NCBI RefSeq assembly: GCF_014174495.1
Contig: NZ_JACJHR010000062.1
Span: 1 to 55,136, forward strand
Reading direction: 5' to 3'
Source: Amycolatopsis echigonensis
Lineage (GTDB): Bacteria; Actinomycetota; Actinomycetes; Mycobacteriales; Pseudonocardiaceae
DNA length: 55,136 nt
The position numbers and the translations under genes were made by a program. Below are positions 8,239-17,070 of the stretch, piece by piece. Numbering within the stretch: the first letter of the stretch is position 1; each line of letters opens with the position of its first letter. The notes under the pieces are model-generated. The model made no database searches. It was given only the letters and a program-made list of their open reading frames with translations, and was not told the origin of the DNA.

Positions 8239-9879
8239 TCAGCCGATCAGGGCGGACAGTCCGGAGCCGTTGAACGAACCCCAGCCGGTCGTCTGGTCGT
8301 AGCCCTTGCCGGCGGAGAAGCCGGTGGTGCCGTTGAAGGTGTTGTTGCCGGTCGTCACGTCGTGGAAGCCGGAACCGTACGAGGAACCGTTGCCGATGCT
8401 GTAGAACGTCGGGTTCAGGTTGCCGAGGCTGCCCTTGTGGACCTGGTTCTGCAGCGCGGCGAAGCCCGCCCACAGCGGAGCCGCGCCCGAGGTGCCCCAC
8501 ACGTTCCCGGTCTGGCCGCCGGAGATGATCGTGTACGCCGAACCCTGCGCGGCGTCGCCGGCGACGTCCGGGACCTTGCGCTTGGTCGTGCTCTGCTTGG
8601 ACTGCCACGACGGCGCGGCGAAGAGCGTCGAGATGCCACCGCCGCCGGCACCGCCCGTGGCACCGTCGTTCCACGTCGTCTCGCTGCTGTAGCCGTTCGA
8701 CGAGGTCACCGACAGCTGCGTGCCGCCCACGCCGGAGACGTTCGGGCTCGACGCCGGGAAGTCCACGGCCTGCGCCTTGCTGCCGGTCTGGCGGGCGCAG
8801 TCGGTGGTGCCGTCGTCGCCTGCCGCGGCGAAGTAGCTGATGCCCTCGGCGGTACCGGTCGCGAGCGCCTTGTCGACGCTGCTGGCCGCGGCCGAGCCTT
8901 CCGCCGCCTCGCAGGAGCCCCACGAGATCGAAACGACGCTGACCTTCTTGTCCGACGCGATCTTCTGGTACATCGCCAGCTCGCCCGCGTTGGAGTTCGG
9001 GGCCTCGTACACGTAGTCGTTCGCCGGCGCGGCGAGTGCGTGCACGACCTCGATGTCCAGGTCGACCTCGGTCTCGCCCTGGCCGGGGCTGGAGTCGTAG
9101 TTGGCTCCGTTGACCGACACCGTGCTGACCGTGCCCGCCTTGAGGCCGTACTTGGTGTCGTAGGCGGTGATGTCGGACGTCTTGTAGCCGTCGAACTCCA
9201 CGAAGCCGACGTTCACCCCCGCGCCAGTCGCGGACATGCCGCTGGTGCCGTACGCGGTCTTGAGGATGGTCGGCGTCACCGGCTTGACCGTGCGCGGCGC
9301 CTGCGTCGCCTTGGCGTGGTGCTTCACCGCGTGGTTGTCGAGGCCGACGACCGAATCGACCACGGAGGACACTGACGCCGGCAGTTCCGGCGCTGAGTCG
9401 TTCGCGTAGAACTTCCGGCCGGTGACGGTGTCGGTGTAATTGCCGATCCGTGTATGGAACGCGGATTCCAGCTGTCCGGCAGTCGCCGAGAAGGTGATCG
9501 CCTGCCGGTTTCCGGAAACCTCAATACCCTGCGCACCGCTGCGCTTGAGGAAATTCACCGCCTGGTCGGCTTCGGCCTGCGTTGGGCCGAATGCAGCAGT
9601 GAACTGCTCCGGAGAGAGGAAATGGCGGTACTGCGCCGACGCCGGGTCCTGCACGTCGGAAAGAAAGCGGGCCAGCGCCTGCTGATTGTGCAGTTTGAGG
9701 GACAGGGCGGCGGGAATGAGCTGGTCAGCCGCGACATCGCCGGATCGCGCGCTGGCGGCGAGCGGTGCGGCGTTGCCGGGAAGGGCGACCAGCGGATCGG
9801 CGTTCGCGACGCCGGCCACGGACAGGCACAGCAACGCCGGCAGCGGAACCGCGGCGGCGACGAGCTTGCGCAAGCGCAT
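8239..9879 (-). CDS. Secreted sedolisin-type serine-carboxyl protease (S53, pro-kumamolisin)
   Basis: Extracellular acid endopeptidase of 546 residues. A signal peptide (about 1-27, ending VANA) is followed by the pro-kumamolisin activation domain (about 30-180, with QYRHFLSPEQF), a linker, and the S53 catalytic domain. The Glu-Asp pair is in ETEVDLDIE (Glu271, Asp275), the oxyanion Asp lies in AAGDDG (about 355), and the nucleophile is Ser464 in WGTSGAAPLW. The C-terminal FHDVTTGNN and GYDQTTGWGS segments match the calcium site region. All key residues are present. The ribosome binding site GAGAGGA precedes the ATG. Monocistronic, with its own terminator. Confidence 0.95.
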   Translation of the reverse strand: MRLRKLVAAAVPLPALLCLSVAGVANADPLVALPGNAAPLAASARSGDVAADQLIPAALSLKLHNQQALARFLSDVQDPASAQYRHFLSPEQFTAAFGPTQAEADQAVNFLKRSGAQGIEVSGNRQAITFSATAGQLESAFHTRIGNYTDTVTGRKFYANDSAPELPASVSSVVDSVVGLDNHAVKHHAKATQAPRTVKPVTPTILKTAYGTSGMSATGAGVNVGFVEFDGYKTSDITAYDTKYGLKAGTVSTVSVNGANYDSSPGQGETEVDLDIEVVHALAAPANDYVYEAPNSNAGELAMYQKIASDKKVSVVSISWGSCEAAEGSAAASSVDKALATGTAEGISYFAAAGDDGTTDCARQTGSKAQAVDFPASSPNVSGVGGTQLSVTSSNGYSSETTWNDGATGGAGGGGISTLFAAPSWQSKQSTTKRKVPDVAGDAAQGSAYTIISGGQTGNVWGTSGAAPLWAGFAALQNQVHKGSLGNLNPTFYSIGNGSSYGSGFHDVTTGNNTFNGTTGFSAGKGYDQTTGWGSFNGSGLSALIG

Positions 9880-10139
9880 GAGAATTCCTCTCGAGAGGCG
9901 GGGACCAGGCCGGCTAAATCGCGGTACCGACCCGTATCACTGACCCTAAAAAACCCCTCGAAACAAAGAAACCTACTTTTGGCTGACCTTATCGCGGTTG
10001 GTTTGTTTTCCACTTGCACGATTTATGACTGATTGACGCCGCGATGTCCTGCCCCATCCGGAAACCATCGGACGTCGGAAGACGGTCGCCGCGGACATTC
10101 CGGACCGGTTGCGCACACACGCGCCCTGTGCTCGTCAAG
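9880..10139. other. AT-richer promoter region of the sedolisin gene
   Basis: The gap between the protease start and the cutC terminator. Bases 9940-10030 are much richer in A/T than the surroundings, including A-runs and T-runs, as expected for a promoter region of an exported enzyme. No operator repeat stands out and no small gene is supported. Confidence 0.5.
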
Positions 10140-10185
10140 CAAAAAAGGGAACCTTGCCGGAATTGGAATTCCCGGCGAGGTTCCC
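10140..10185 (-). terminator. Rho-independent terminator of kinase 2-cutC operon
   Basis: Stem arms starting GGGAACCT and ending AGGTTCCC (10147-10185), continuing through a GCCGG/CCGGC core, followed on the minus strand by a run of six T (10141-10146). It lies 17 bases after the cutC stop and is the clearest intrinsic terminator in the window. Confidence 0.85.
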
Positions 10186-10201
10186 TTCCCGCACGGACTG
10201 G

Positions 10202-10879
10202 TCAGCCTTTGACGAGTTCGGCCCACTCGCGCACGGCCGCCGCGTCCACCGGGGCGTCCCACCCGGACGGACGCACCGCGCCGCCCACGTGGAAACCGCG
10301 CACGCCGCCGGCGCGCAGCAAGTGCACCTGCTGCGCCCGCAGACCGCCGCCGACCAACAGCGCCGGGCCGTCGGTCCGCCGGGCCAGCTGCTGCAGCACC
10401 GACAGTCCACTCGCGACACCGTTCGGGTGCCCCGCCGCCAGCACGGTGTCGCAGCCGAGTTCGGCCAGCACGTCGTACGCGGCGATCGGGTCGCGCGAGC
10501 GGTCGATGGCGCGGTGGAACGTCCATGGCCGGCCGTCGATCTCCTTCAGCAGCGCGCGGCACGCTTCGGCGTCGACCTCGCCCTCCTCGGTCAGGAAGCC
10601 GAACACGAATTCCTGAGCACCCACGGACACCAGCCGGGCCGCCGAGGCACGCACGTCGTCGATCGCGCGAGCGTCGAAAGTGTTCTCCGCGCGCAGCATC
10701 ACGCGCACCGGCAAATCAGTGGCCGCGAGCACCTCGCGCACCGTCGCCTCGCTCGGGGTGAGCCCGTCGCTGGCCATGTCGGCGACCAGTTCGAGCCGGT
10801 CCGCTCCGCCCTCCTGCGCCCGCTCCGCATCCTGCGCGCCCAGCGCGATCACTTCCAGCAGGGCGGTGTTCGACCTCAT
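10202..10879 (-). CDS. cutC: CutC family protein (copper homeostasis / TIM barrel)
   Basis: 225-residue TIM-barrel protein of the CutC family, historically linked to copper tolerance but of unsettled biochemical role. Typical features are ALLEVIALGAQDAERAQEGG at the start, GGADRLELV, VRVMLR, EFVFGFLTEEGEVD, FHRAID and the closing LLVGGGLRAQQV. ATG at 10879 lies 3 bases after the stop of the NIT-domain kinase, so the two genes are almost certainly one transcript ending at the terminator at 10140-10185. This linkage of a sensor kinase with CutC is unusual. Confidence 0.9.
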   Translation of the reverse strand: MRSNTALLEVIALGAQDAERAQEGGADRLELVADMASDGLTPSEATVREVLAATDLPVRVMLRAENTFDARAIDDVRASAARLVSVGAQEFVFGFLTEEGEVDAEACRALLKEIDGRPWTFHRAIDRSRDPIAAYDVLAELGCDTVLAAGHPNGVASGLSVLQQLARRTDGPALLVGGGLRAQQVHLLRAGGVRGFHVGGAVRPSGWDAPVDAAAVREWAELVKG

Positions 10880-10882
10880 GCC

Positions 10883-13585
10883 TCATCCGTTTCGATCCAG
10901 TGGCGGGGTGTCTTCCCCCCTGGCGTGCCTGCCGCGCCGGAAGCCGCCTTGCAGGCTCGTCATCCGGGCGCGCACCGCGTCGGGGGAAAGCGAGAGTATC
11001 GGCCGCTGCCCGGGCTCCGCGGCGGGGCCGCCGGTCACGTCGGCGACCCGCAGGAACGGCCAGGTGTCCTCGGCCCCGTCCTCTTGTTCCAGGTGCGCCG
11101 GGGTGGGCCAGGCGGGGGCCGCGTCGTCCGGGTCTTCGGTCGGAAACTCCGGCGGCGCTTCGTAGGCGTGCCGCGGCTCGGCGGCCTGGTGGTCGGGCTC
11201 GGGCGCAGGTTCCGGCTCTGGTTCTGGTTCTGGTTCGAACGCGGGCACCTCCGGCATCGGCGCGACCAGGCGCGGCTCCGGGGCCACCTGCTCCTCCGGC
11301 GGCGCGGAGAGATCGAACCAGCGGGACAGCACGTCGCGGTACGCGGGCATCCGGTCCGTCGGCGCGTCGATCTCCAGATGCGACCGCGCCGATTCGACCG
11401 GCCACGACGGCGTTTCCTCGACCACCGGGGCCCGCCGCAGCGGACCGGCGTCGAGGGTCGGCGCGACCAGTTCGGCGGGCTCCTCCGGTTCCTCGGGCGG
11501 GGCCAGCGGCGCGAGCGGGGCGAGCAGCTCCGGCTCCGGCGCGGGCTCCGGTTCGACCGGCGGGGGCGGCTGCGGCAGCGGCGGGGCTTCGGTGATCAAC
11601 GCGGGCGGAACGACGACCGTCGCGGTGAGACCGCGTCCCTCGGCCGGGCTCAGCTTCACCGCGATGGCGTGCCGTTCGGCCAGCGTCGCGACCACGAACA
11701 GGCCCATCCGGCGCGACACCTCGACGTCGACCTCGGGCGGATGCGCCAGCCGCGCGTTGGTGCGGTCGATCTCCGCCTGCGGCATGCCCGCGCCGCGGTC
11801 GGTGATCTCGATCCGCCACGCCCCCTCCGGCGTCCGCGCGCTGTCCACGGTGACCGCCGTCTGCGGCCCGGAGTACCGGGTGGCGTTCTCCAGCAGCTCG
11901 GACACCACGTGCACGAGGTCGTTGACCGCGTCGCCGCGCACCGCGAGCGCCGGGGCCGGGCCGATCTCGATCCGCTGGTAATCCTCCACTTCGGACAGTG
12001 CGGCCCCGATGATCTCGTCGGCCACCACCGGTCCGGTGTCCTCGCGCGCCAGGTCGGTGCCGGACAGCACCAGCAGGTTCTCGCTGTTGCGCCGCATCCG
12101 GGTGGCAAGGTGGTCGAGTTCGAACAGCCCGCCGAGGGTCTCCGGGTCCTGTTCGCCCGCCTCCATCCGGTCGAGCACGGACAGCTGCCGCTCCACCAGG
12201 TCCTGGCTGCGCTGCGACAGGTTGACGAACATCGCGTTGACGTTCTCGCGCAGCATCGCCTGTTCGGCGGCCAGCCGGACCGCCTCGCCGTGCACCGCGT
12301 CGAACGCACGCGCGACCTGCCCGACTTCCTCGCGGGTGAAGATCGGCACCGGAGCGACCGCCGCCCGGTGCCGCAGGTTCTCCGGCGCCGGGTCGGGCTC
12401 GGTGAGCAGCCGCTGCACGGCCTCGGGCAGCCGGTGGTCGGCGACCTCCAGCGCGGTGCGGCGCAGGATCCGCAACGGCCGCAGCAGCGAGCGCGCGATC
12501 ACCACCGAAAGCACCCCGGCGACCAGCAGGACGCCGATGACGATTCCGCCGTCCCAGATCGTCGACGCGCGGGCGCTGGCGGCGCGTGCGTCCGTTTTGT
12601 CCTGGAGCTGGACGAGCAGCGCCTGCTGCACCTGGTGGGCGAGATTGACCGTGTACGTCGACGCGGTGTCCCACTGGTCGGCGTCCAGGCCGGAGAGCGG
12701 CTGGTTGTTCTCCGTGCGCGTGAGGGCCGACTCGACCATGTCGTTGCCGATGTCCACGACGATGCCGATCACCGTGTCCGAGTACATCCGCTGCTCGTCC
12801 GGCGTGGCGAAGGTGCGGTAGTCATTGCGCGCGGCGGCCAGTTCGGCTTCCGCGCCGAGCAGCGCGCGCGTCCGGTCGCGGTTGAGCGTGCCCTGCGCGA
12901 TCGCGGCGGACATGATCGCGCGCTTGACCGACATCTGGTCCTTGATCCGCGCGAGCGCGTTCCCGGCCAGCCGCAGCCGGGCCAGGTCGGGTTCGGTGAC
13001 GTCGGCCGCGACGGTGTCGCTGATGTCGAGCAGGCCGGAGATCAGCTCGCTGTAAGAACGGAGCACCGCGTCCGCCGGATACGCGGAGTGCTCGGCCGAA
13101 TACCGAAGGCCGCCCAGCACTCTCAGCCGGTCGTCGCTCTGCTGCAGATCGCCCGCCGCCGACTCGTCGAGCCGCGGCTTGCTGTCGGCGAGCGACCGCT
13201 CGAACGCGCCGATCGCCAGGTCGACGCGGGTGCGCTGGCCGACGAGGACGTCCGTGGGGCCCTTCCGGTCGCCCGCGACGAACCGCACCGTGACGTCGCG
13301 TTCCCGCTGCAGCTGGTGCACGACCTCGGCGACCGTCGTGTCGACCCGGCAGCGAGCGGCGAACTCGGCGAGCTGGCGGGCGTCGCGCAGGTCGCTGTTG
13401 ACCCGCAGGCCGACCAGCACGACCACGGCGAGCGCCGGGATCAGCAGGACGACGAAGAGCTTGGTGCGCAGCCGCCAGTTCCGCAGCCGCCACCGGCCGC
13501 CGACCGGACGCGAGGCAGCCGGATCCGTCGCGTCACCCGAACGGGGACGGTCGTCGCGACGGGTCACCTGTGCTTCCTTTTCCAC
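10883..13585 (-). CDS. NIT-domain sensor histidine kinase (copy 2)
   Basis: Full-length 900-residue membrane kinase paralogous to the gene at 1-2034. It shows a cytoplasmic N-terminus, first membrane helix (KLFVVLLIPALAVVVLVGL, about 44-62), NIT-type helical sensor region to about 335, second membrane helix (about 340-360), HAMP, the His block ELDHLATRMRRNSENLLVL, and HATPase motifs SELLENATRYSG (N box), DRGAGM (G1) and GLTATVVVPPALI at the end. About 250 further residues form a Pro/Glu-rich disordered tail ending in a short conserved-looking segment with RMTSLQGGFRRGRH. Such kinases often sit in conservons with roadblock/GTPase genes, but none is here. GTG 13585 has AGAGG upstream; GTG 13567 with GGAAG is equally possible. 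It is divergent from a binding lipoprotein and followed by cutC. Confidence 0.93.
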   Translation of the reverse strand: MEKEAQVTRRDDRPRSGDATDPAASRPVGGRWRLRNWRLRTKLFVVLLIPALAVVVLVGLRVNSDLRDARQLAEFAARCRVDTTVAEVVHQLQRERDVTVRFVAGDRKGPTDVLVGQRTRVDLAIGAFERSLADSKPRLDESAAGDLQQSDDRLRVLGGLRYSAEHSAYPADAVLRSYSELISGLLDISDTVAADVTEPDLARLRLAGNALARIKDQMSVKRAIMSAAIAQGTLNRDRTRALLGAEAELAAARNDYRTFATPDEQRMYSDTVIGIVVDIGNDMVESALTRTENNQPLSGLDADQWDTASTYTVNLAHQVQQALLVQLQDKTDARAASARASTIWDGGIVIGVLLVAGVLSVVIARSLLRPLRILRRTALEVADHRLPEAVQRLLTEPDPAPENLRHRAAVAPVPIFTREEVGQVARAFDAVHGEAVRLAAEQAMLRENVNAMFVNLSQRSQDLVERQLSVLDRMEAGEQDPETLGGLFELDHLATRMRRNSENLLVLSGTDLAREDTGPVVADEIIGAALSEVEDYQRIEIGPAPALAVRGDAVNDLVHVVSELLENATRYSGPQTAVTVDSARTPEGAWRIEITDRGAGMPQAEIDRTNARLAHPPEVDVEVSRRMGLFVVATLAERHAIAVKLSPAEGRGLTATVVVPPALITEAPPLPQPPPPVEPEPAPEPELLAPLAPLAPPEEPEEPAELVAPTLDAGPLRRAPVVEETPSWPVESARSHLEIDAPTDRMPAYRDVLSRWFDLSAPPEEQVAPEPRLVAPMPEVPAFEPEPEPEPEPAPEPDHQAAEPRHAYEAPPEFPTEDPDDAAPAWPTPAHLEQEDGAEDTWPFLRVADVTGGPAAEPGQRPILSLSPDAVRARMTSLQGGFRRGRHARGEDTPPLDRNG

Positions 13586-13696
13586 CGCGGGAACCTCTGC
13601 CCGCGGACGTCCTGGGGCTCCGGCCGGAAGCTACCGCTTGGTAGTTCCGGCGAAAAGATCGGGAAGCCACCCTGGCGGGGGCACAGCCCTGCGGGC

Positions 13697-13724
13697 GATC
13701 GTATGGGCAGCGGCCCATACGATC
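13697..13724. promoter_or_regulatory. Perfect 12-bp-arm palindrome between kinase 2 and lipoprotein 2
   Basis: Arms GATCGTATGGGC and GCCCATACGATC flank a 4-base centre AGCG. The element sits 112 bases from the kinase start and 39 bases from the lipoprotein start, in the 177-bp divergent spacer. It is either an operator shared by both genes or a hairpin in the lipoprotein leader; no T-run follows, which argues against a terminator. Confidence 0.6.
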
Positions 13725-13762
13725 CAGCACGAGGCAGAGATTCTCCCGGCAGGGGATGGCAC

Positions 13763-14722
13763 GTGAAAGCGACCGGTCTGAGGTTTGCGCTGGTGGCGAC
13801 GTTGTTCGCCCTCAGCGGCTGCTCCGTGTTCGGATCCGGTGACTCCGGGCAAGCGCCGCCGCCGGAACGCACGACGCTGCGGGTCGGTGTCGCGAGCCCG
13901 ATCGACACCGCCCCGCTGCGGATGGCCGTCGCGGCGGGAAAGTTCCGCCAGGCCGGGCTGAATGTCCAACTGGTGGAACTCGGCGACGGCGACGGCGTGG
14001 AAAAACTGAAGTCCGGACAGGTCGATGTGACATTCGGCAGCGACGTGTCGCTGTTCCGTGCCGCCGCGTCCGGCACCGCGCTGCAATTGCAAGGCGAGGC
14101 GTACACCTTCGGCCGCACCACTATCGCCCTCGTCACGCTGCCCGGCTCCGACTACACCGAACCGACCGCGAAGAAATCCCCGAAGATCGCGGTGGACTCC
14201 CCCGACGACATCGGCGCGCTCACCGCGCGTGCGGTCCTCGGCACGGCGGGCGTCGACAAATCGAAGATCGAGTTCGTGCCCCGGCCGTTCGGGCAGATGC
14301 CGGCCGCGCTCCAATCCGGCGACGCGGACGCCGCGCTGATGGTCGAGCCGTACATCACCCGCGCGGAGAAAGAGCTGGGCGCGCAGATCCTCGCCGACGG
14401 TTCGACCGGCGCGACGCTGGACTTCCCAGCGTCCGGCTACGCCGCGACCGGCCAGTTCGCCGCCGCGAACCCGCGCACGCTGACGGCGTTCCGGAACGTC
14501 CTCACCCAGGCCCAGCTGGCCGCGTCCGACACGGCCAAGGTGCGCGACGCGCTGCCGTCGTTCTCGGACATCGACCAGACCACCGCCGCGCTGATCTCGC
14601 TCGGCAGCTACCCGACCACGCTGTCGGCGACCCGCCTGCAGCGCGTGGCCGATCTCATGCACAGCTCCGGACAGCTCGCCAACCGCCTCGACGTGGCGGC
14701 GATGCTCCCGAACGCCTTGTAG
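13763..14722 (+). CDS. Orphan SsuA/NMT1-type binding lipoprotein
   Basis: 319-residue lipoprotein with GTG start at 13763 preceded by AGGGGA. The lipobox LSGC puts the acylated Cys at residue 20. The mature protein has RVGVASPIDTAPLRMAVAAG, a VEKLKSGQVDVTFGSDVSLF loop, DAALMVEPYI and ends with TRLQRVADLMHSSGQ, matching the same blocks in the lipoprotein at 2599-3624. No permease or ATPase is adjacent: the next gene is convergent. It may share the transporter at 3.6-6.1 kb, or serve as a periplasmic sensor partner of the divergent NIT kinase (inference). Confidence 0.88.
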   Translation: MKATGLRFALVATLFALSGCSVFGSGDSGQAPPPERTTLRVGVASPIDTAPLRMAVAAGKFRQAGLNVQLVELGDGDGVEKLKSGQVDVTFGSDVSLFRAAASGTALQLQGEAYTFGRTTIALVTLPGSDYTEPTAKKSPKIAVDSPDDIGALTARAVLGTAGVDKSKIEFVPRPFGQMPAALQSGDADAALMVEPYITRAEKELGAQILADGSTGATLDFPASGYAATGQFAAANPRTLTAFRNVLTQAQLAASDTAKVRDALPSFSDIDQTTAALISLGSYPTTLSATRLQRVADLMHSSGQLANRLDVAAMLPNAL

Positions 14723-14725
14723 GCG

Positions 14726-15344
14726 CTAGATGCTCGCCCCGGTCGGCTGCAGGCAAATCGTCCGCACCGGCGGCCCCACATAGACCAGCGACACGTCCTT
14801 GTCGCCGCAGCTCGACGCCGACCGCGTGCCGTTGTGCACCACAGCGCGTGCTTCCGCCTTGGGGTCGTCGCACGCGACCTTGCCGACCCTTCGACTCGTC
14901 CGAAACGTCGCGCACGCACTCGCCGGACACGACGTTCAGCGCCAGGCACAGCGTCTCGGACGGCTTGCTGGTGCTGCGGGCCGACGTATACAGCTCGAAC
15001 CGCACGTAGTCCTCGCCGCGGCAGGAGGATCGGCCGTTGGACACGGCGTCGACACGGAAGGTGGCGGCCTGGTCGGAGCAGTCCGCCCCGGTGTAGGTCT
15101 GCGTCTCCGAGCCCAGCGAAGAGAGGTAAAGGCAACTGCCCACGACCGGCGGTCCCGCCGAGCGCGCGATCGCGGCGAACCCGAACGCGCCGAGGGTGCC
15201 GAGCCCGAGCGCCACGACCACAAGAGCGGCGAAGAGCGCCTTCAGCTTGCCCGACACCCGCTTCGGACCGCGCTGGACCGGCTGCCGCGGGGGCGGCTGG
15301 TACGGGTTCGCGATCGGCGGCATGCCGAACGGTGGTGTGGTCAC
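14726..15344 (-). pseudogene. Proline-rich-N-terminus membrane-anchored protein gene with apparent +1 frameshift
   Basis: GTG at 15344 has GGAGGGG just upstream. The frame gives a Pro/Gln-rich cytoplasmic start (MPPIANPYQPPPRQP), one membrane helix (about 34-57) and an extracytoplasmic domain with Cys residues. After NVVSGECVRDVSDESK the reading frame is lost. The continuation VGKVACDDPKAEARAVV to VRTICLQPTGASI then stop is present in the next frame. A single extra G (C in the three-C run at 14887-14889) explains it. So this is a recent frameshift, a sequencing/assembly error, or less likely programmed slippage. The domain resembles small extracytoplasmic LppU/SCO3897-like proteins of actinomycetes; function unknown. 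Confidence 0.75.
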
Positions 15345-15422
15345 TGGGTCCCCTCCCGCGGCTTCGTTCCGCCATCTTGGCATCCCCGGGCCGCGGGACG
15401 GGAGGGAACGTATAAAGGAGAG

Positions 15423-17069
15423 GTGACTGATGGCCCCCTGATCGTCCAGTCCGACAAAACCGTGCTGCTCGAGGTCGACAATCCGCGTGCCGACGACGCG
15501 CGGATCGCGATCGCGCCGTTCGCCGAACTGGAACGAGCGCCCGAACACGTGCACACCTACCGGATCACGCCGCTCGCGTTGTGGAACGCGCGCGCCGCCG
15601 GGCACGACGCGGAACAGGTGGTGGACGCGCTCACCACGTATTCGCGCTTCCCGGTGCCGCAGCCGCTCTTGATCGACGTCGTGGACGTGATGGGCCGGTT
15701 CGGGCGGCTGCAGATCGCCAACCACCCGGCGCACGGCCTGGTCATGACCACCACCGACCGCGCGGTGCTGGAAGAGGTCTCGCGCAACAAGAAGATCAGC
15801 CCGATGCTGGGCTCGCGGATCGACGACGACACGGTGATCGTGCACCCGTCCGAACGCGGGCGGCTCAAGCAGGCGCTGCTGAAGGTCGGCTGGCCCGCCG
15901 AGGACCTCGCCGGGTACGTGGACGGGGAAGCGCACCCGATCGAGCTCGCCGAGGAAGACTGGCACCTGCGCGACTACCAGCGGCAGGCGGCGGAAGCGTT
16001 CTGGGCGGGCGGTTCCGGCGTCGTCGTGCTGCCGTGCGGCGCGGGCAAAACGCTGGTCGGCGCGGCCGCGATGGCGCACGCCAGGGCGACCACGCTGATC
16101 CTGGTCACCAACACCGTCGCCGGGCGGCAGTGGAAGCGCGAACTGGTCGCGCGCACGTCGCTCACCGAGGACGAGATCGGCGAGTACTCCGGGGAGAAGA
16201 AGGAGATCCGGCCGGTCACCATCGCGACGTACCAGGTGGTCACGCGCAAGACCAAGGGCGAGTACCGGCACCTGGAGCTGTTCGATTCGCGCGACTGGGG
16301 CCTGGTCGTCTACGACGAGGTGCACCTGCTGCCCGCGCCGGTGTTCCGGATGACCGCGGACCTGCAGTCGCGGCGGCGGCTCGGGCTGACCGCCACGCTG
16401 GTGCGCGAGGACGGCCGCGAGGGCGACGTGTTCTCGCTGATCGGCCCGAAGCGGTACGACGTGCCGTGGCGCGACATCGAAGCGCAGGGCTGGATCGCGC
16501 CGGCGGAATGCACCGAGGTGCGGGTGACGCTCACGGAAAACGAGCGGCTGCAGTACGCCACCGCGGACTCCGACGAGCGGTACAAACTGGCCGCCACGGC
16601 GATGACGAAAATCCCGGTGATCCGGTCCATTGTGGACAAGCATCACGGCGAGCCGACCCTGGTGATCGGCGCGTACCTCGACCAGCTGGAGATGCTCGGC
16701 GCGGAGCTGGAGGCCCCGGTCATCCAGGGCTCGACGCGGAACAAGGAGCGCGAGGAGCTGTTCGACAAGTTCCGCCGCGGCGAACTGCGCACGCTGGTGG
16801 TGTCGAAGGTGGCGAACTTCTCGATCGACCTGCCGGAAGCGTCGGTGGCGATTCAGGTGTCGGGCACGTTCGGCTCACGGCAGGAGGAAGCGCAACGCCT
16901 CGGCCGGCTGCTGCGTCCGAAGGGCGACGGACGGCAGGCGCATTTCTATTCGATCGTGTCGCGGGACACTGTGGACACGGAGTACGCGGCGCACCGGCAG
17001 CGGTTCCTGGCCGAACAGGGGTACGCGTACCACATCGTCGACGCGGAGGATCTGCGGCGGCCGCTGTGA
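15423..17069 (+). CDS. XPB/Ssl2-type 3'-5' DNA helicase
   Basis: Superfamily 2 helicase of the bacterial XPB group, 548 residues. GTG 15423 has AAGGAGA upstream. The N-terminal about 170 residues form the XPB-specific damage-recognition-like domain (TYSRFPVPQPLLIDVVDVMG). The helicase core has LRDYQRQAAEAF, Walker A PCGAGKT (about 204-210), DEVH box (about 297), LTATLVRED carrying the RED motif region of XPB, and motif VI QEEAQRLGRLLRPKG. It probably acts in DNA repair or transcription-coupled remodelling. Stand-alone; the convergent response regulator stop is one base away. Confidence 0.93.
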   Translation: MTDGPLIVQSDKTVLLEVDNPRADDARIAIAPFAELERAPEHVHTYRITPLALWNARAAGHDAEQVVDALTTYSRFPVPQPLLIDVVDVMGRFGRLQIANHPAHGLVMTTTDRAVLEEVSRNKKISPMLGSRIDDDTVIVHPSERGRLKQALLKVGWPAEDLAGYVDGEAHPIELAEEDWHLRDYQRQAAEAFWAGGSGVVVLPCGAGKTLVGAAAMAHARATTLILVTNTVAGRQWKRELVARTSLTEDEIGEYSGEKKEIRPVTIATYQVVTRKTKGEYRHLELFDSRDWGLVVYDEVHLLPAPVFRMTADLQSRRRLGLTATLVREDGREGDVFSLIGPKRYDVPWRDIEAQGWIAPAECTEVRVTLTENERLQYATADSDERYKLAATAMTKIPVIRSIVDKHHGEPTLVIGAYLDQLEMLGAELEAPVIQGSTRNKEREELFDKFRRGELRTLVVSKVANFSIDLPEASVAIQVSGTFGSRQEEAQRLGRLLRPKGDGRQAHFYSIVSRDTVDTEYAAHRQRFLAEQGYAYHIVDAEDLRRPL

Positions 17070-17070
17070 A

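Noticed and set aside
10109..13762. Very long upstream extension of the lipoprotein 2 frame
   Set aside because: It is antisense to kinase 2 and cutC; the lipobox and ribosome binding site place the true start at 13763.
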